The notes under the pieces are model-generated. The model made no database searches, had not been told where the DNA came from, and was given only the letters and a program-made list of their open reading frames with translations. From Cinclus cinclus (Eukaryota > Chordata > Aves > Passeriformes > Cinclidae), in NCBI RefSeq assembly GCF_963662255.1, contig NC_085046.1, forward strand, positions 95,931,324 to 95,995,323: a DNA stretch of 64,000 nt, given 5' to 3'. Positions 1-13,339 of this stretch are shown here, piece after piece (the first letter of the stretch is position 1; every line of letters starts with the position of its first letter). A program made the position numbers and the translations under genes.

Positions 1-3000
1 AATCATTAATCTCAACTGTTAAAAAAATTAACGATAGAAAAGGCAGTTTGAGTGTTTCTAGCAAGGCATTTAACACAGCTTATTTTAATATTTTCCAGTT
101 ACTTTATAGTAGTTCAAGTTTAGTTTCAGAATCAAATATTACTCACATATTAACATATTAATGATATTCCTTTCTTCTGGCAGAGTGAAAAATCTGACTC
201 TATTAAAACATATGGTAAGACTCTTTGAAAATATATCTTGACAGTTACTGAATAGTCATTGCAAGCCTCAAAAATTTTATCCAATTTTATGATCTGGGAG
301 TGGTGTTCATGGCAGGATCCTTAAAAGGCAGTTTACAAACTTTAAGATAGAAGGATTTGGAAGCACATAACCTGAGCCATACAAAAATACTGAATTTGAG
401 TGAACTCTAATGACATATGTAATGGAGTTGACTGATAATTAATTCAATTTTAATGATAAACAAGAATAATTTCATTAATGCCTCTCTTCACAAAAGTGTG
501 CACAGATTCATAACCCTCACCAGTTTTGGATGATTTGGGGAGATATGAATCATCATTACAGAATCCCCTTGAAGCATTCAGTGGATCTAAATGTATTTGG
601 GTTTCACTGACCTGGGTCCAGTCCTCTACTTCTGTATTTCCTAATCCCAGTCCTTCTTTATGTTGTACAAAATACATAATCATTAAGTGATATTACAGAT
701 CTAAAAACACTGTCCAAAGCTAGTATCACAAGGAGATACTGACACTGTTGTTCTCTAAGTACATTATACCTGAACACTTCTTCAGTTTTAAACAGCTATT
801 AACACTGCAGCTGAGAGGCACAACTCACTGCCCTGGTAACGTGTTGCAGTACAAAATAAGTCTTTTGGTGTGAAGGAAGTTGTGCTTACGTTCCCTTGCC
901 ACACTCCATAAAAGAGGGGAGGAAGTGAGACTCATTTCTTTCACTGTAGTGATGTCTTAACTTGCTTAATGCAGGTGATACAGCCCCCGTGTGTTAATCA
1001 GAAAGTAGGATTCTCCTGAGTGAGGTGGATTAGCTGTGACAAGAGAATTTGACAAATCTTAACCAAAAAGGCTGAATGTTCTCATAGTGAGGGCACTCTT
1101 CTGGGAACAGAGAAACATGAGTGTAAATTGCTTCAGGCAGAGGAAGAAATTGGACCTGGGTCCCAGACTGAGGACCAGTAAAAATATATCTCAGTCTTTC
1201 AGAATTTCATTTTCTTTTTGCTCTTCTGCAGATGTTTAAAACATAGCTTGACACCCAGTAAAATGCTGGGTAAAATTAAATAAAAACATAAAAATTAATA
1301 TTAGAGAGAAGTTTTCAAAAAGTAGGAATCCCCAAAACTGTCAGCAGAACTTAATGCAACTAATGAAAACAATGACTCATCAACATTTCACTTTGGCAAG
1401 GGATTAAAATTAAAAAAAATTGTGTCTATGTCAGCTTGAAACATGAGAGTTAACACATTTGTAAAGTCTATTTTAGCCATACCTCAAATATTTTCTTCAG
1501 AAAGGTTTCTCAGAAAAAGGAGTGCTTATAATATGTTACTAATGCCGACCTCTACAATTAGCAGAACCTTTCAGAACTAGGAAGGAAGCAAGCAACTCCC
1601 AAGCACTATCCCACATTGTATAATGGCCCATTTTGATGTTGGTCTCAAAACAAACTGATACTATATTAGTGTGAATTTTGAATAGATAATCATTACTACT
1701 ACACTACACTACACTCTTTAGTCACAGTAGATGTGGGCTTTGAAACAGATTGTGGCTTTTTAAATTTTTTCTCTCTTATTTCACTCTTCTGGTTCTTTGC
1801 TTAGATATTTTAGAATCACTAATCAGCTACATTGTAGCTGTACTAGATATTAGGCCACGATTTTTATTCCCTTGACATACAATCTTTGTAATAATTTACC
1901 TTTATAAATTACAGTAAGAAAGAGAAAATAAAGCCAAGATTAAAAAAAAAAAAGAAAGCTATCAATGTTCTTATTAACTATGAGAGGAGTATAATATGGT
2001 CATGTTCACTGGGTTGCAGTAATCATTAATGTAAAGACAAGGTTGTATTTTATTTTTCCAAAAGAAAATAAAGAATACGCCAACCTTATTTCACTACAAT
2101 CTCCAAAGAAAGGTTTCTCTGTCTTTCTGTATATTTCCCCCCAATTAATTTGCATATGAAGTATCAGGAAAAATTGGACAAAATATACTCATCACATTTC
2201 TCAGCATAGTTAATGTTTAAAGTCCTCTTGATTTTTATGGGAGAAGAAGTATATCCATCACAATCATATGCTTTTGTACAATTACCTCTTATTTCAAACT
2301 GATATATTTATTGAAGCCTGATCACTTTATGATACATTCATGTAGAAAATACAGAAAACCTCACTGTGAAGTCCAAACATAATACCTATCCATGTACCTG
2401 CAAATGGGATTTTTAAAATGTGTTATCACACACAATTGTATTTCTGACATCACAGTCAAGGCTGCATACAGAATGAGTTTGCTAATTTATCCCAGAATAT
2501 TTGTATCAAAAATATGGACAGCAGAACTAGATTAGATCCAGAAAACTTTCAGAAAAATACTTGGAAGCTTAAGTGAGTTTAAAATAAAGGAAACAAAAGT
2601 GTTTCTCAAAATATTTAGATGTGCATTTATTGTGTAATTTTTGAACTTTTAGATAGCTATTTGATGTATGAGTAGTGCACTTCAAACTAGTCATGAAGGA
2701 CTTTGGACACCCTATGCCAGTCACTCTACTTTGTTCCCTTTTCTTTTTTGACATACTATTAGTAACAATTAGGAGATTTGGGATGGGGTTTTTGCATATT
2801 ATCCTTATTTCTACTGCCATAAAATTAAAACTGCAGTAGAATTATACATCAGATCATTTACCTCTGTGGTCTTTAATCCATTTCACAGAAGATGTATCCC
2901 ACCACCCTTTATTTTTGTTGTATACACCAGAATTTGAATTATGCTCAGGAGCTCCAGCTTACAGATGTGCCATGATCTTTTTTGACCTATTTTCTAGATG

Positions 3001-4802
3001 TCAAGTTTCACAAGAAGATTCTTTTATATCAATTGTATATCGAGATGAATGTGAATTAACATAAGCACTTGGGTCAGGATGATTAGTAACATCTTTTGTG
3101 AGATTTCTGTGATGGTATTATACATAGGAGTTTAGAGCATCTGTGCTGTAACATGCATGTGAAGGATGCCTATTGTATATATAAATGTAATGTGTATCTA
3201 TAATGGCAACATTATGGATGCTAGTGTCATATTCAATGGATTGCAAGATTCACAGTGAGTCTAGAAAGAGCCTGAAGAGTAGCATGTACAGTTTTCATTA
3301 GGTTTAGCACTAATTTCAGTTGACAGGTAATTGAAGCATGTATCACTTTAAGTAGAATTACGAGCTTACATATCCTTACTAGTGCATTTTCAAATATAAT
3401 TCTTGCATTATACTGATAATAACACATAATTCAATTACTATTAAAGTAATTATTTGTAAGATCTTGTGCTTTGAGAATAAATTATTTCTCAACATGATGA
3501 TTGCCTGCAGTGCAGTTTTCAGTAAAATATAACTGAAAAACATTTCACCATCCTTAATAATCAATTATCAGTCTCAAAGTGGAAAGAGAAATATTCCTTT
3601 CCAGTGGCCAGAAGGCAAGTGCTCACTTAGCTAAGCCTTACAGTGTTCAATTTCCCTGTTTTAGTTTCTGCTATTTGTTGGCACCAGCTTTATTCCCCAT
3701 ACTCTTTTTCCATTACCTATATTCCCACTGTAGTACTCATGACTATGCTCTTTTAAAAGCTTCTGTTCCTCAAGTAGAGATTTTTGTCCAGTAGAGAGTG
3801 TTTAAAAGACTTCCACTTCTTAATTCTTTACAAGAACACTACTGTGTGCTGCAGGATACAAAAGCACAGGCATTTGTTGTTTCTCTTATTTCAAGAACTG
3901 TGTAAATTGAAAGGCCTGAAAAATGCAACATTTTCCTGTGTTTTCATAAGTCTCCATCACAGGCAACCCACATGTGAAACTTCACATGTGTGAAGTGTAA
4001 GACACCCTCCCCTACATACAATATACACCTCAAGAATGTCTTTTACTTTGTTTTGCTTCCAGGCAACACCTAAATTTGCTTATTGGAATATCTTTAATAA
4101 AAGCAACCAGCACTCATTCCCTGGCAGCCCTTAAATGAAGCAATTAAATTAGATATAATTACTGTAAACATCTGTAAAATACTATTGACACATACACAGC
4201 AATTAAATCTCCTAACAAATAAAAATACAAAGACTTAATAAAGCAGTTCACTCATATGGAAATGAGAGTGCCATGACCAAACAGCAAAAGCAATTGAAAA
4301 ATGTGCTGATGTGGATTAAGTTGGCAAGATACCAAAGAAGAAATTAATGTTAGAGCCAGGACAAAGCCTACGGATGGCCCGGTCAAATATTCTTTTCTCT
4401 TATGAATTTACAAGAAGAAGGAGTTTAGCTAGATTATGGAAAGAAAGAATTGACTTTAAGGTAGGAGCAAAGATATGAAAGATAGGGAGCAGATAGGAAC
4501 TATACGAGTACTATATATTACCTAATTGCTCATTTAGACTTACTGAAGTGAGAAGCAACCTTGTCACGAAGGAATAGAGGAGAGATGCAGGAAGACCCAG
4601 CTGCAGCACTGCTATGCTACCAGGCTGGGTGCTCCTTTTATTCAACCCAATTTCAATTTGCTCCCAGTCCAGAAACCTCCTTTTCCCAAACATCCAGTGC
4701 TGAGCCCATCTAGAAATGTGTGTCCAGGTTTCCTTAACAAACAGCATCCTTTGGGTGAGACTCAAAACAGCATATGTTGCTGGCTTCCTTTGTGCAAGGT
4801 GC

Positions 4803-4806
<4 letters not shown>
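1..4806. other. Unique AT-rich non-coding DNA
   Basis: No gene, RNA gene or recognisable transposon is visible. All open reading frames are under 100 codons, scattered over both strands and without recognisable domains, as expected by chance in AT-rich DNA. Small-scale structure includes a short ACTAC tandem near 1695, a poly-A run near 1940, and a pair of overlapping palindromes at 3970-3994 that is listed separately. Confidence 0.7.
3970..3994. repeat. Overlapping perfect palindromes
   Basis: ACATGTGAA, then AC, then TTCACATGT form an inverted repeat with 9-bp arms and a 2-nt centre (3970-3989). The right arm also starts a second perfect palindrome, TTCACATGTGTGAA (3981-3994). Half-sites of the TTCACA/TGTGAA type resemble T-box factor sites, but a regulatory role is only inferred from the symmetry. 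Confidence 0.5.

Positions 4807-4833
<27 letters not shown>
4807..4833. repeat. (TA)n microsatellite
   Basis: About 13 uninterrupted TA dinucleotides, followed directly by a short G-rich stretch (GGGGAGGAGGAGG-like). It is simple-sequence DNA with no gene attached. Confidence 0.95.
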
Positions 4834-7800
4834 GGTTTGGGGAGGAGGAGGTTGTTTTGGCTTATTATTTTCCTGAAGCAAATAAAATAAGACAAGACAG
4901 TACATTCACTGTAGAAAAATTCTTCACAGAAATTGGCCTTGAAGGTAAAGCTTGTACCAGAGTGTCATCCTCAGCTATTGTAAATAATTGGTCTATATAA
5001 TTCTCTTAATGATAGTCATCCTAAACAATCTCAAAAGTGGATTACTTTCTTGCCCTCCCCATACTATTTGGAAAGTAACACAAAAAATTTATTGATTGGA
5101 TATTTAGCAAGAATCCAGTAAATGCATTCATTACCAGTTTAGAGTAACCTATTTGTTTTTCCAGCATAGTCTTTTATTTTTTACAACTCTTTTACTCAGA
5201 TGTTTGCTCCACTGAGGTATTTATAGGGAACTTTCAGCCAGGTGAATCCAGTCAAACACTTTTAGTCCATGCCAATAAGATTTATTCTTTATCACTGCAA
5301 TCATCCTAGGAGCCTTTTTCTGCATTTGTTCCTGTATGACTTTATCTTTTTAGAGTACCAGTTGCACTAGGATGGCATTAGCTTGGAAATACCTAACTAC
5401 TGCTGTAAGAAACTGTAGAAGAAATATTGGCATTAATGATTCATGCATTCATTACAATTGTACTGACCATAATGGAATAATTTAGTATTAATGCTGGTAT
5501 GAACCATGTGAATCTGTTAAAATAGCCATGAAATGAAAAATCATTCAGTCCAAAATTCAAGCATTCTGCCTCCCAAGTGCTTCTTCCAACCCAAACTTTA
5601 ACATTTCTCCTTGACTATGATTCCTGCTTATCTGAGATGTGAACATGTGATTTAGCTGCTCAATCCCTCTGATTTCCAGAAGACTGATTTCACAGGAATG
5701 TATTAACATTAGTGTCAAGTAAAAGTCAGTTTTATCTTATGGAATCAGAAGACAGCATTTTCTACCAGTCTTTTCAGGAACAAGTAGCATTTCTCTTCAC
5801 AATGTTTCCAAACTGGAAGCACTGAGAAAATCAACTAATGAAAATAGCGAACAATTGGTGATACTTCAAGAAAGCTGGAAGCAGTGGCAAATTTTGAGTC
5901 ATTGTGGAGAAATTCTGTCTTTCTATTCCCAAGACACGGGCGGATTTGGGGACAGTATTAGCCCCCATTAGAATTTAAAGTCAAGCTGAACAGTTTTTTA
6001 TGGCACATGTCAGAAACTTGCATGCAGCATGCTCCAGTGATGTTCACTCTCGCAAGGAAAATTATAAACAGCTGGCTGTAGCCTACAAGTAACCCCTTAC
6101 AGTGAAATCTCTAATCATGCCAGAGCAGCTCTTTGTGCTCTTTTCATTTGAGCAAACAAGTTCTATTCTATTCTACTCTATCACTTGAGATAAATTACAA
6201 AATATTTTGTCATTAAAAAATTAAAAATAAAAACTTTCTGTATACCAAGTTCTCCTCCATCCTCAACAGAAATGTACTAAGCACATAATACTTTGTGCCA
6301 TTCTCATCAAACACAGGGAATTCCAGACAAAGCTAGAAATAGAATAATTAACATTCTAATACGTACGGTCTTTAGCAGTTATAATTCAGTGGTAAATCTG
6401 TCCTGTAGTGATGAACCAGTAAAACTGATGAGACTGGACAGTGAAGGGGAATATCTTGGCACTATGCCAGGGTTCTTTAGGTCATCCATTGAGCCTCTGG
6501 AGAATACAGTGAAGGAAATTATTAGAAATGGTTGGGAACAACCTCAGAGCTTTGAAAACAGCCAGGCTCAAGTAACAGAACAAAAAAAGTCAGGTTTGGA
6601 ATTCATCGCTGATTTTCGGTCCTGCAACTGATAGCAGTTGCTATGGCAGCACCTGTGCCCAGCACTCCCTCCCCTCACACACACACCCTCCCCAAAAAGA
6701 GGAAGAGCATAAGACCATACAGAAGGCAATAAAGGAAAAGAACTCCAGACAGTGAAACATTCTGTAAGCCTCAATTTAAATAAAATAACTAGTGCAGGAT
6801 TTCTTTTGCTTACTAGTCCCTAAGGTAAAGTCTAAATGCAGAGTTTTGCAATTAAGAGGTAGAATATTTCAGCCTTCCACTTTGTAGAGATGCTCTTTAT
6901 TACTACAGAAATTAAAGTGTTTTGGCAGGTTTCTGAAAAACACAAAAACAAATCTTGCTTAATATTTTTTGAGTTCTGCAAATCAGTCCGTTTTGTCTAA
7001 CATTTTAAATACAGGTTTAACAATCTGACTGTTTCACTGTCATTAGTATAAATGAAAAGCTGAAACAAAAAAAAATATTTGGGACATGTGGTCTCTACCT
7101 AGCATTTTCTTGGTTTCTAAGACCAAATATACTCTTTAATCTTATATCTTTTCACTCTAGAAAAGAAAATATGGAATCTATAAAGATGTTGAGACATAAG
7201 TTTTCTTTTGCCTCTCAGGAAAAAAATTTTCCAAACACGAACTTCATACAAATTACTAGCATCTTGAACTTAAAATTTTCTTCTGCAATAGGATATCTCC
7301 TGGTTCATGTCTTGTAATAGTTGTATTTCAGTTCCTTATTGCTGTAACTTGGATAATTTTTTGCCTATATACTCACATGCAGAAAAAAAATCAATTTTTG
7401 AATTTTCAATTGTTTCCTTTTATTTGGTGTAATAGTTTTAAGTCCTGCTTAATTGGAACTCTAGATTAATGACTGAATAATAATTTTAGTTGTGATAAGT
7501 TTTTTCCCAAGACCATGATCACTATCATCTCATGCAATCCACTAGCATGCTTAAACTTAGACCAAATTATCTTGAAGAGTTTTCCTTGTTTGTCTAGGCT
7601 GGATTACATTCCTCATACAGGTTCAGATTTCTACTGTCATTTAGCTGAGGTGCACTTTATTGTGAGATCAATCCTGTAAATCAGGTGTCCCATAGAGTCA
7701 TCCAGCACAGGGCAACTCCTGTCCTGCTGTCTCTGTTGGCACACTTGGTTTTCCATTGGTATAAGAATCTGTCCAAAGGAATGCTTCATGGCAGATTCTG

Positions 7801-7874
7801 AGCAAAGAATTTGTCTCGTATTTGGAAAGGAAAACAGTCTACATGGAACAGTTGCCTCTTTTCTCCTTGCACAA
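4834..7874. other. Unique AT-rich non-coding DNA
   Basis: No recognisable transposon or gene. The longest frame here is a 112-codon plus-strand ORF (6293-6631) with no recognisable domain. It sits in AT-rich sequence with no splice or promoter context, so I regard it as a chance ORF. A short CA-rich run lies near 6670. Confidence 0.65.
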
Positions 7875-7881
7875 TGGGAAA

Positions 7882-8236
7882 GGGGAAGGAAAGGGGAAAG
7901 GGGAAAGGGGAAAGGGGAAAGGGGAAAGGGGAAAGGGGAAAGGGGAAAGGGGAAAGGGGAAAGGGGAAAGGGGAAAGGAAAGGAAAGGAAAGGAAAGGAA
8001 AGGAAAGGAAAGGAAAGGAAAGGAAAGGAAAGGAAAGGAAAGGAAAGGAAAGGAAAGGAAAGGAAAGGAAAGGAAAGGAAAGGAAAGGAAAGGAAAGGAA
8101 AGGAAAGGAAAGGAAAGGAAAGGAAAGGAAAGGAAAGGAAAGGAAAGGAAAGGAAAGGAAAGGAAAGGAAAGGAAAGGAAAGGAAAGGAAAGGAAAGGAA
8201 AGGAAAGGAAAGGAAAGGAAAGGAAAGGAAAGGAAA
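7882..8236. repeat. Compound GGGGAAA / GGAAA satellite
   Basis: Twelve perfect copies of the heptamer GGGGAAA occupy 7893-7976, and the tract continues without a break as about 52 perfect AAAGG pentamers to 8236. The plus strand is entirely purine. Because 7 and 5 are not multiples of 3, every frame stays open across the tract, producing apparent proteins of 140-210 residues made only of Gly-Lys-Glu-Arg repeats (or Phe-Leu-Ser-Pro on the other strand). These are not genes. The heptamer half is a G-quadruplex motif, since four or more GGGG runs are separated by AAA loops. The pentamer half, with only GG runs, is not. Confidence 0.98.
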
Positions 8237-11200
8237 AAGGCATATATGTAATTTTTATAAGGTTTACCATCTGTAGGAATTAAACAATTCTGAATGATAT
8301 ATTGCCCTAGTATCTGTATAATTGCACACTTTTCAAAAAGATTTGTCACTACACAAATGTGAGGCTCTGTGATCTCTCTAACAGTAGAGGGTATTCCAAC
8401 CAACTCTGGATAATTAGCAGACAATTAGCAACTTTGGTTTTAAACAGGGAAACATCCATGTGGATTCTTTTTTTCTTTGAAAAATAGTTTCAAAATAAGC
8501 TGATACTAGGATCTAATTTTAATATCCTCAATCTTGATATTACCTTTTTTCAAAACAAGTAATGTACTGACAAAATGAAGTTCAGATTCTTAACAATTTG
8601 AAAGTTTTTTTAGTTCTAAAAGGTCCTGATTACTTTGGAAACTATTGGTTGCTTTTTAGCTTTTTATAAAAGAGAAATTTCTCAAAATGTTCAGCTATTA
8701 ACTCAAAAGTAATAACAAGAGACTCAAAGGCCATCTTTTGCTGTCTGTGCTTCATAAGAGTCATGATATTTTGATTTATTTTTTCTCATAGACAGGAAAA
8801 AGAATGGCATTTCTGAAACTTTATATCTGATATATATATCTTGTACCAATCACTATCTGAAGATGGTGAAGACTTACAATGAGCAGCAATGTGTGAAAAT
8901 AGATTTAGCTCAATTATCCTTATCCTGAAAACAGGCAAAATGCTTTTCTTGATGGGAGAAAAAATTATTTTAATTGATTTCCCATACTGTTGGGCACTCT
9001 CAAGTTTTGCATCTTTGTGGCTGTGTTTCCATTTGTGTTTGGGTGAATGACAAAGTAAACAGGGAACTGAAATTTATGTATGACCTCTGTTTTGGGGATT
9101 TCATCACCTGTGAGTCTCTTCATGTTCACTTAAGAATAAAATTTAAGCGTCTTTAAAATGTAGCTTTTCAGCTGATAAATCTTGTCAGAAAACATGCCAA
9201 GGATCCTTTAGGGAGTGTGATTGAAGGACAGGTCACATTACCTAAACTTAGGTACCAGTGTGGTACTATGTGGTTTCACACAGCCCTAGGCACTCACAAA
9301 TCTCTACTTTATACTTTGTGAATATTCTTTCTCAGATATCCAGCTCTGAGAATAGGTTTATGCTGTGGTTTTAAGTCAGTCTGCCTGGCATTTTAAATTT
9401 TGTACTGCATCTCTGCTAAATGAATTAAAATGGGCCCCTTTTAGATCTGGGGATCAAGGACTCCAGCACTATAAATCTCATGTTTGGCCTGAGATCCTAA
9501 GTCTGAAAGCACCAGTGTGGAAGTCCTACATATTTTTCATATGGTTTTGCTAATTGTCTGTATGATACTGTTGAAAATAAGACTGAAAATATCCTTTTGA
9601 CATTGAATGAAAACCTTACAAGCTACAAGCATTGCCTGTACTTTTACTTTTGTTCCTGGCACCTCTGGAAAGGTACAGTATAGCTAAAGAAAATGTAGAG
9701 AAAGGAAAATATAATGAGCAAGAATGTGGAAAAACTCCCTTACCAGGAGAGAATAAAAGTAGCATTTGTGTATCTTCTGTCTGGAAAGAAGACTGAAGGG
9801 ATACCTAATTAGGATTTGCAAAATCTTGAATGTGCTGTATATTGTTTGTGCAGAACTGGCTTCCAGCAAAACTTGCAATAGTGTAATTAGAGTAGAACAA
9901 TACAACTAGAAGATATTCAGTTCAAAACAAATAAAATACAGCACTTTTCCATACTGGGGAGAGGGGACTTCTGGAAATTCATGTCAGAGGGATCACAGCA
10001 TCAGACAGTGTCAGCAGGATAGAGGAGATGAGACAAACTGTGAACTCTATACATAGATGGTAAAAGAAGCAGAAGGGGATAGTCCTTGCAATGTCAAATG
10101 ATCAAAAATGCTCTGGAGTTTAAATATCAGTGGGGGGTAGAAAGGGACCAAGGTTGTGTGCCCTTCTTAAACACCCTCCAGTATTCCCAGTCAGAGACAG
10201 ACTTGCAGGGTAAATGGTATATTGTTCTTTCCTTTCTGACATTGTACCTCGCTCTGCAGAATTCTTCAGTGATATTAAGTCCTAAGTAATACAAGATAAG
10301 ATAAAAAAAGCTGTCTGCTCCAAACTAGTGGGACAGAGACACAGAGGATGGAGTTATGGGCACTAACTAAATATTAGACCCATAGCAAAGCTAAAAAAAT
10401 AAGTGAAATTTTTTTGCATCCTGCACCCATTGCTCCACTGGTAACATCTTCCTGCCTGTGTTAGGACACAAATTCCAGTGGGACAAGGTGCTACAGAGTA
10501 GTTTTACAACCACCAGTGTTAATATGGAATGTGAAGAGAAAGGAATTTTATCTTTTGTGTGGCTTTGGTTTTGTTTGCATTTTATTTTAGCTTATTTCAC
10601 AGAAACAAATTTATTTGCTTTTCTCTATTTTTAGCTAATTTTTTTGTCATAAACCATTTTTTACAACTTTGTTCAACCTTTAAAAAGCAAGGAAAATATA
10701 TTTGCTTCCAAATTATTATAGAAAATTTCCTTGAAATTAAAGTGTAATAGTTCCAATTTTTGTATTATTGTTCATCTTAAACTGTAGAGAAAATAATGTA
10801 CATATTAATATTATACAGATATTAACAACAAATAGGTATTGCTTTGCTAATAATAATTGTACAAGAAACTAATGAAAGAAATTAATTAAAACAAAATTTT
10901 AAATATTTTATTATTCTTGTTAATTATACTCATAGTTTATTTCATTATTCAAAACACAGTATGTCCCTGTAACGTGCATTAGAGAAAATGCACATTTTCA
11001 CAAAAACGAAAAGGAATGGTAGAGTTGGTTTACAGGTTTAAACTAGGTATTGCATACAGCACTTTTTAGGAGAAAGTATTTAAATTCTAATTGCTTTATG
11101 CTAACCATTAAAATAAAAGTATTTCTCAGGCAATAAAATTTTAGATTTAAGTCAAAAAAAATCCACATCATATGCTTGTAGATGTAGTTAAACACACTGC

Positions 11201-12859
11201 TAAAGGGATATATTTTGTTTCGTTCATGTGGATAAATGCTACTTTTAATTTGTTGCGCGGTTGTGTGCAATCCAAAGCAAAACAGTGATTAAAGCAAGAT
11301 ATGAAGATAGGTTCATAACATGGTACTTTATAACTAGGAGAGATAAATTATTTTGCTTTTAATCTCTCCCTTTTTTTTTTATTCATTTGCATATTATCAG
11401 GAAGAAAAAGTGTGTGCACAGGGGGGATTGTTTCCTACATTTCAGAAAATTGCAATTAAAAATGTATTAGTTATTAAGGAATGGTTGGCTTGTAATGTAT
11501 TCACTTCTCCGTTTTATCTCTCTATTAGGTTCACATGTTTTATTAATATTTTTTCCAAATGTACTAAATACAGCTGAAGCACAGTTGTAATGTAAGTCAT
11601 GATTACTAATTTTAAGATGGGCAAGGAACAAAATGATCTATTTAAAATTTTCAGATTTTCTTTGAAGTTTGTCTTAAGTTTTCTTGTAATACTTGTCACA
11701 CATAATGCTATTCTCCCTCACTAGGTTGTTTGGTTGCTGGGTGGTACATGGAATAATTATTGAACGCTTTACAACGTGAAATACTGACCATGTGAACTTC
11801 AATATGTGTTTGGTTTTGGTTTATATGTTTTCACCTCTCTTTTTTACTACTTGCTGCATCACTTGGAACTTTATAAGAAATTTTTCATATATCTTCTCCC
11901 TACGGAAAAGCCTTTGCCTATAATCTTTTCAGATTAGAGATGTGTAAAATTGTTTAGTTTTACCAAACAATTTAGAACTGGACTAATTAGGTTAGGTTAT
12001 TTGAACAAAACTCATTATGTCAATTTTTCCTGTAAAATAGAAACATGAGCAATTTTCATTTCATTTCAGGTGCATAGGATAGTGAGTTAATAGGCTCAAG
12101 TAAACATGGCAGTTTGTTGTTAAAGTAGTCAAAGGACAAGTCCTATAATTTCAGATTTTTCTCAAGTAGCTTACAAAGAAAATTCTAAATTAGCAAACCA
12201 AGGAAAAATTCCTGCTTATTACATTAAGGACTCTGTAAATACAGTGTTTGAAAGATTCAGCTGTGGCATTCGTGGTTGGTATAAGTGAAAGTGGGAAAAG
12301 AATTAACTTAATTGACTACAGCAGAACAATGACTGAGAACCTAATCCACATTTTGAGACAATTTTTTAACAACTGCTGTAGTCATTAAGAGCTAATTTCT
12401 AATTTTGTTACTCACAAGGATGACTTACCTTACCCACATGTACCCTTTCCTTTATAAATTAAATACAGTTTAAGAATATACTTTTTAGGATTTAGAATTT
12501 AAATACTTTATTTTTGCAAATAAAGCCAAGGCACTGAAATTTTATTTACTTTAATGCCATCAGCAGGAATATCTGGTCCAAACTGATATCTTGGTACAAT
12601 GTTATTCTTTTTGTTACCAGTAGTATTCTCATTACAATTGTTCACAGCACTTCTTTTAATCACTTCCTGGAAGATCTCAGGAGTCTCAGTTGCTGTTGTT
12701 AAAGGATTTACAATTTCAGCACCTGATGTTGTTTTGCACCATTAGAGCTCTTCTCTGAGGAGCCACAAAATTACTTTGCAGCTCTTAATTAAGCTTTGCA
12801 TTATACCCACAAAATGGCACTAGTCTTAATTTGACAATGGAGCCCACAAGGTAATACAA
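8237..12859. other. Unique AT-rich non-coding DNA
   Basis: No gene or transposon recognised. ORFs are all under about 75 codons. The part around 10.55-11.4 kb is especially AT-rich and contains an octamer-like ATTTGCAT near 11385, close to a poly-T run. A small CpG-containing spot (TTGCGCGG) lies near 11253. Neither is strong enough to call an enhancer. Confidence 0.6.
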
Positions 12860-13339
12860 TGTTAAAGGATACCCCTCAAAGCAGGTTTTACTGAGAGCCA
12901 GACAAGGACAGCAGTGTTGCAGTGCTACCCACCCTTGGTGGGGCAGCAACCCACCCCTCCGTCCCCACGGACATTCACCCAGAGTGTGCTGCCTCCTTCC
13001 TGGCCACTTCTGCAAAATCACCCCAGTGAATGGAATCACCTTTTTAGAACATTTCTAGCATAACCTTGCTGTAACCCCTTTGATAGGATGATGTAAAGGG
13101 ATGAGGATGTTGACAGGAAATAACCCCCCAGGGGAGGACAATGAGAAGTTGCAGTAGAAACTTTATTTGGAGCCAGGTTGGAAGCGAGTATGTCCACAAT
13201 GGATTTTGGATGCTTTGGCTCCTCCTGTTGTAGGCTGCTACTTGTGTGAGCTCTGCATGGCTAATGTTGGGCTGTTTCTGCCCCCTTAACCTGCCAGGTA
13301 TTCCTGTATAGTCACTGCAGAGAGAGGAGATAACTATGC
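12860..13339 (-). other. GC-richer patch, possible old LTR fragment
   Basis: This patch is clearly richer in G and C than its flanks. On the minus strand there is an AATAAA polyadenylation-type signal (complement of 13162-13167). About 50 bases further on is a possible LTR terminus ending in CAACA (complement of 13108-13112). The arrangement of AATAAA shortly before a CA terminus resembles the R-U5 part of a retroviral LTR. I do not recognise the family, the other terminus is not clear (perhaps near 13339), and no internal retroviral sequence follows. Two minus-strand ORFs of 84 and 149 codons overlap here without domains. Confidence 0.3.

Noticed and set aside
6293..6631. 112-codon plus-strand ORF with a plausible-looking composition
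   Set aside because: No domain or family recognised, no splice signals at its edges, and no poly-A tail or frameshifted continuation that would mark a processed pseudogene.
7786..8424. 212-codon minus-strand ORF and three overlapping plus-strand ORFs of 143-162 codons
   Set aside because: They translate the GGGGAAA/GGAAA satellite. All frames are open because the repeat contains no stop codon; there is no gene.
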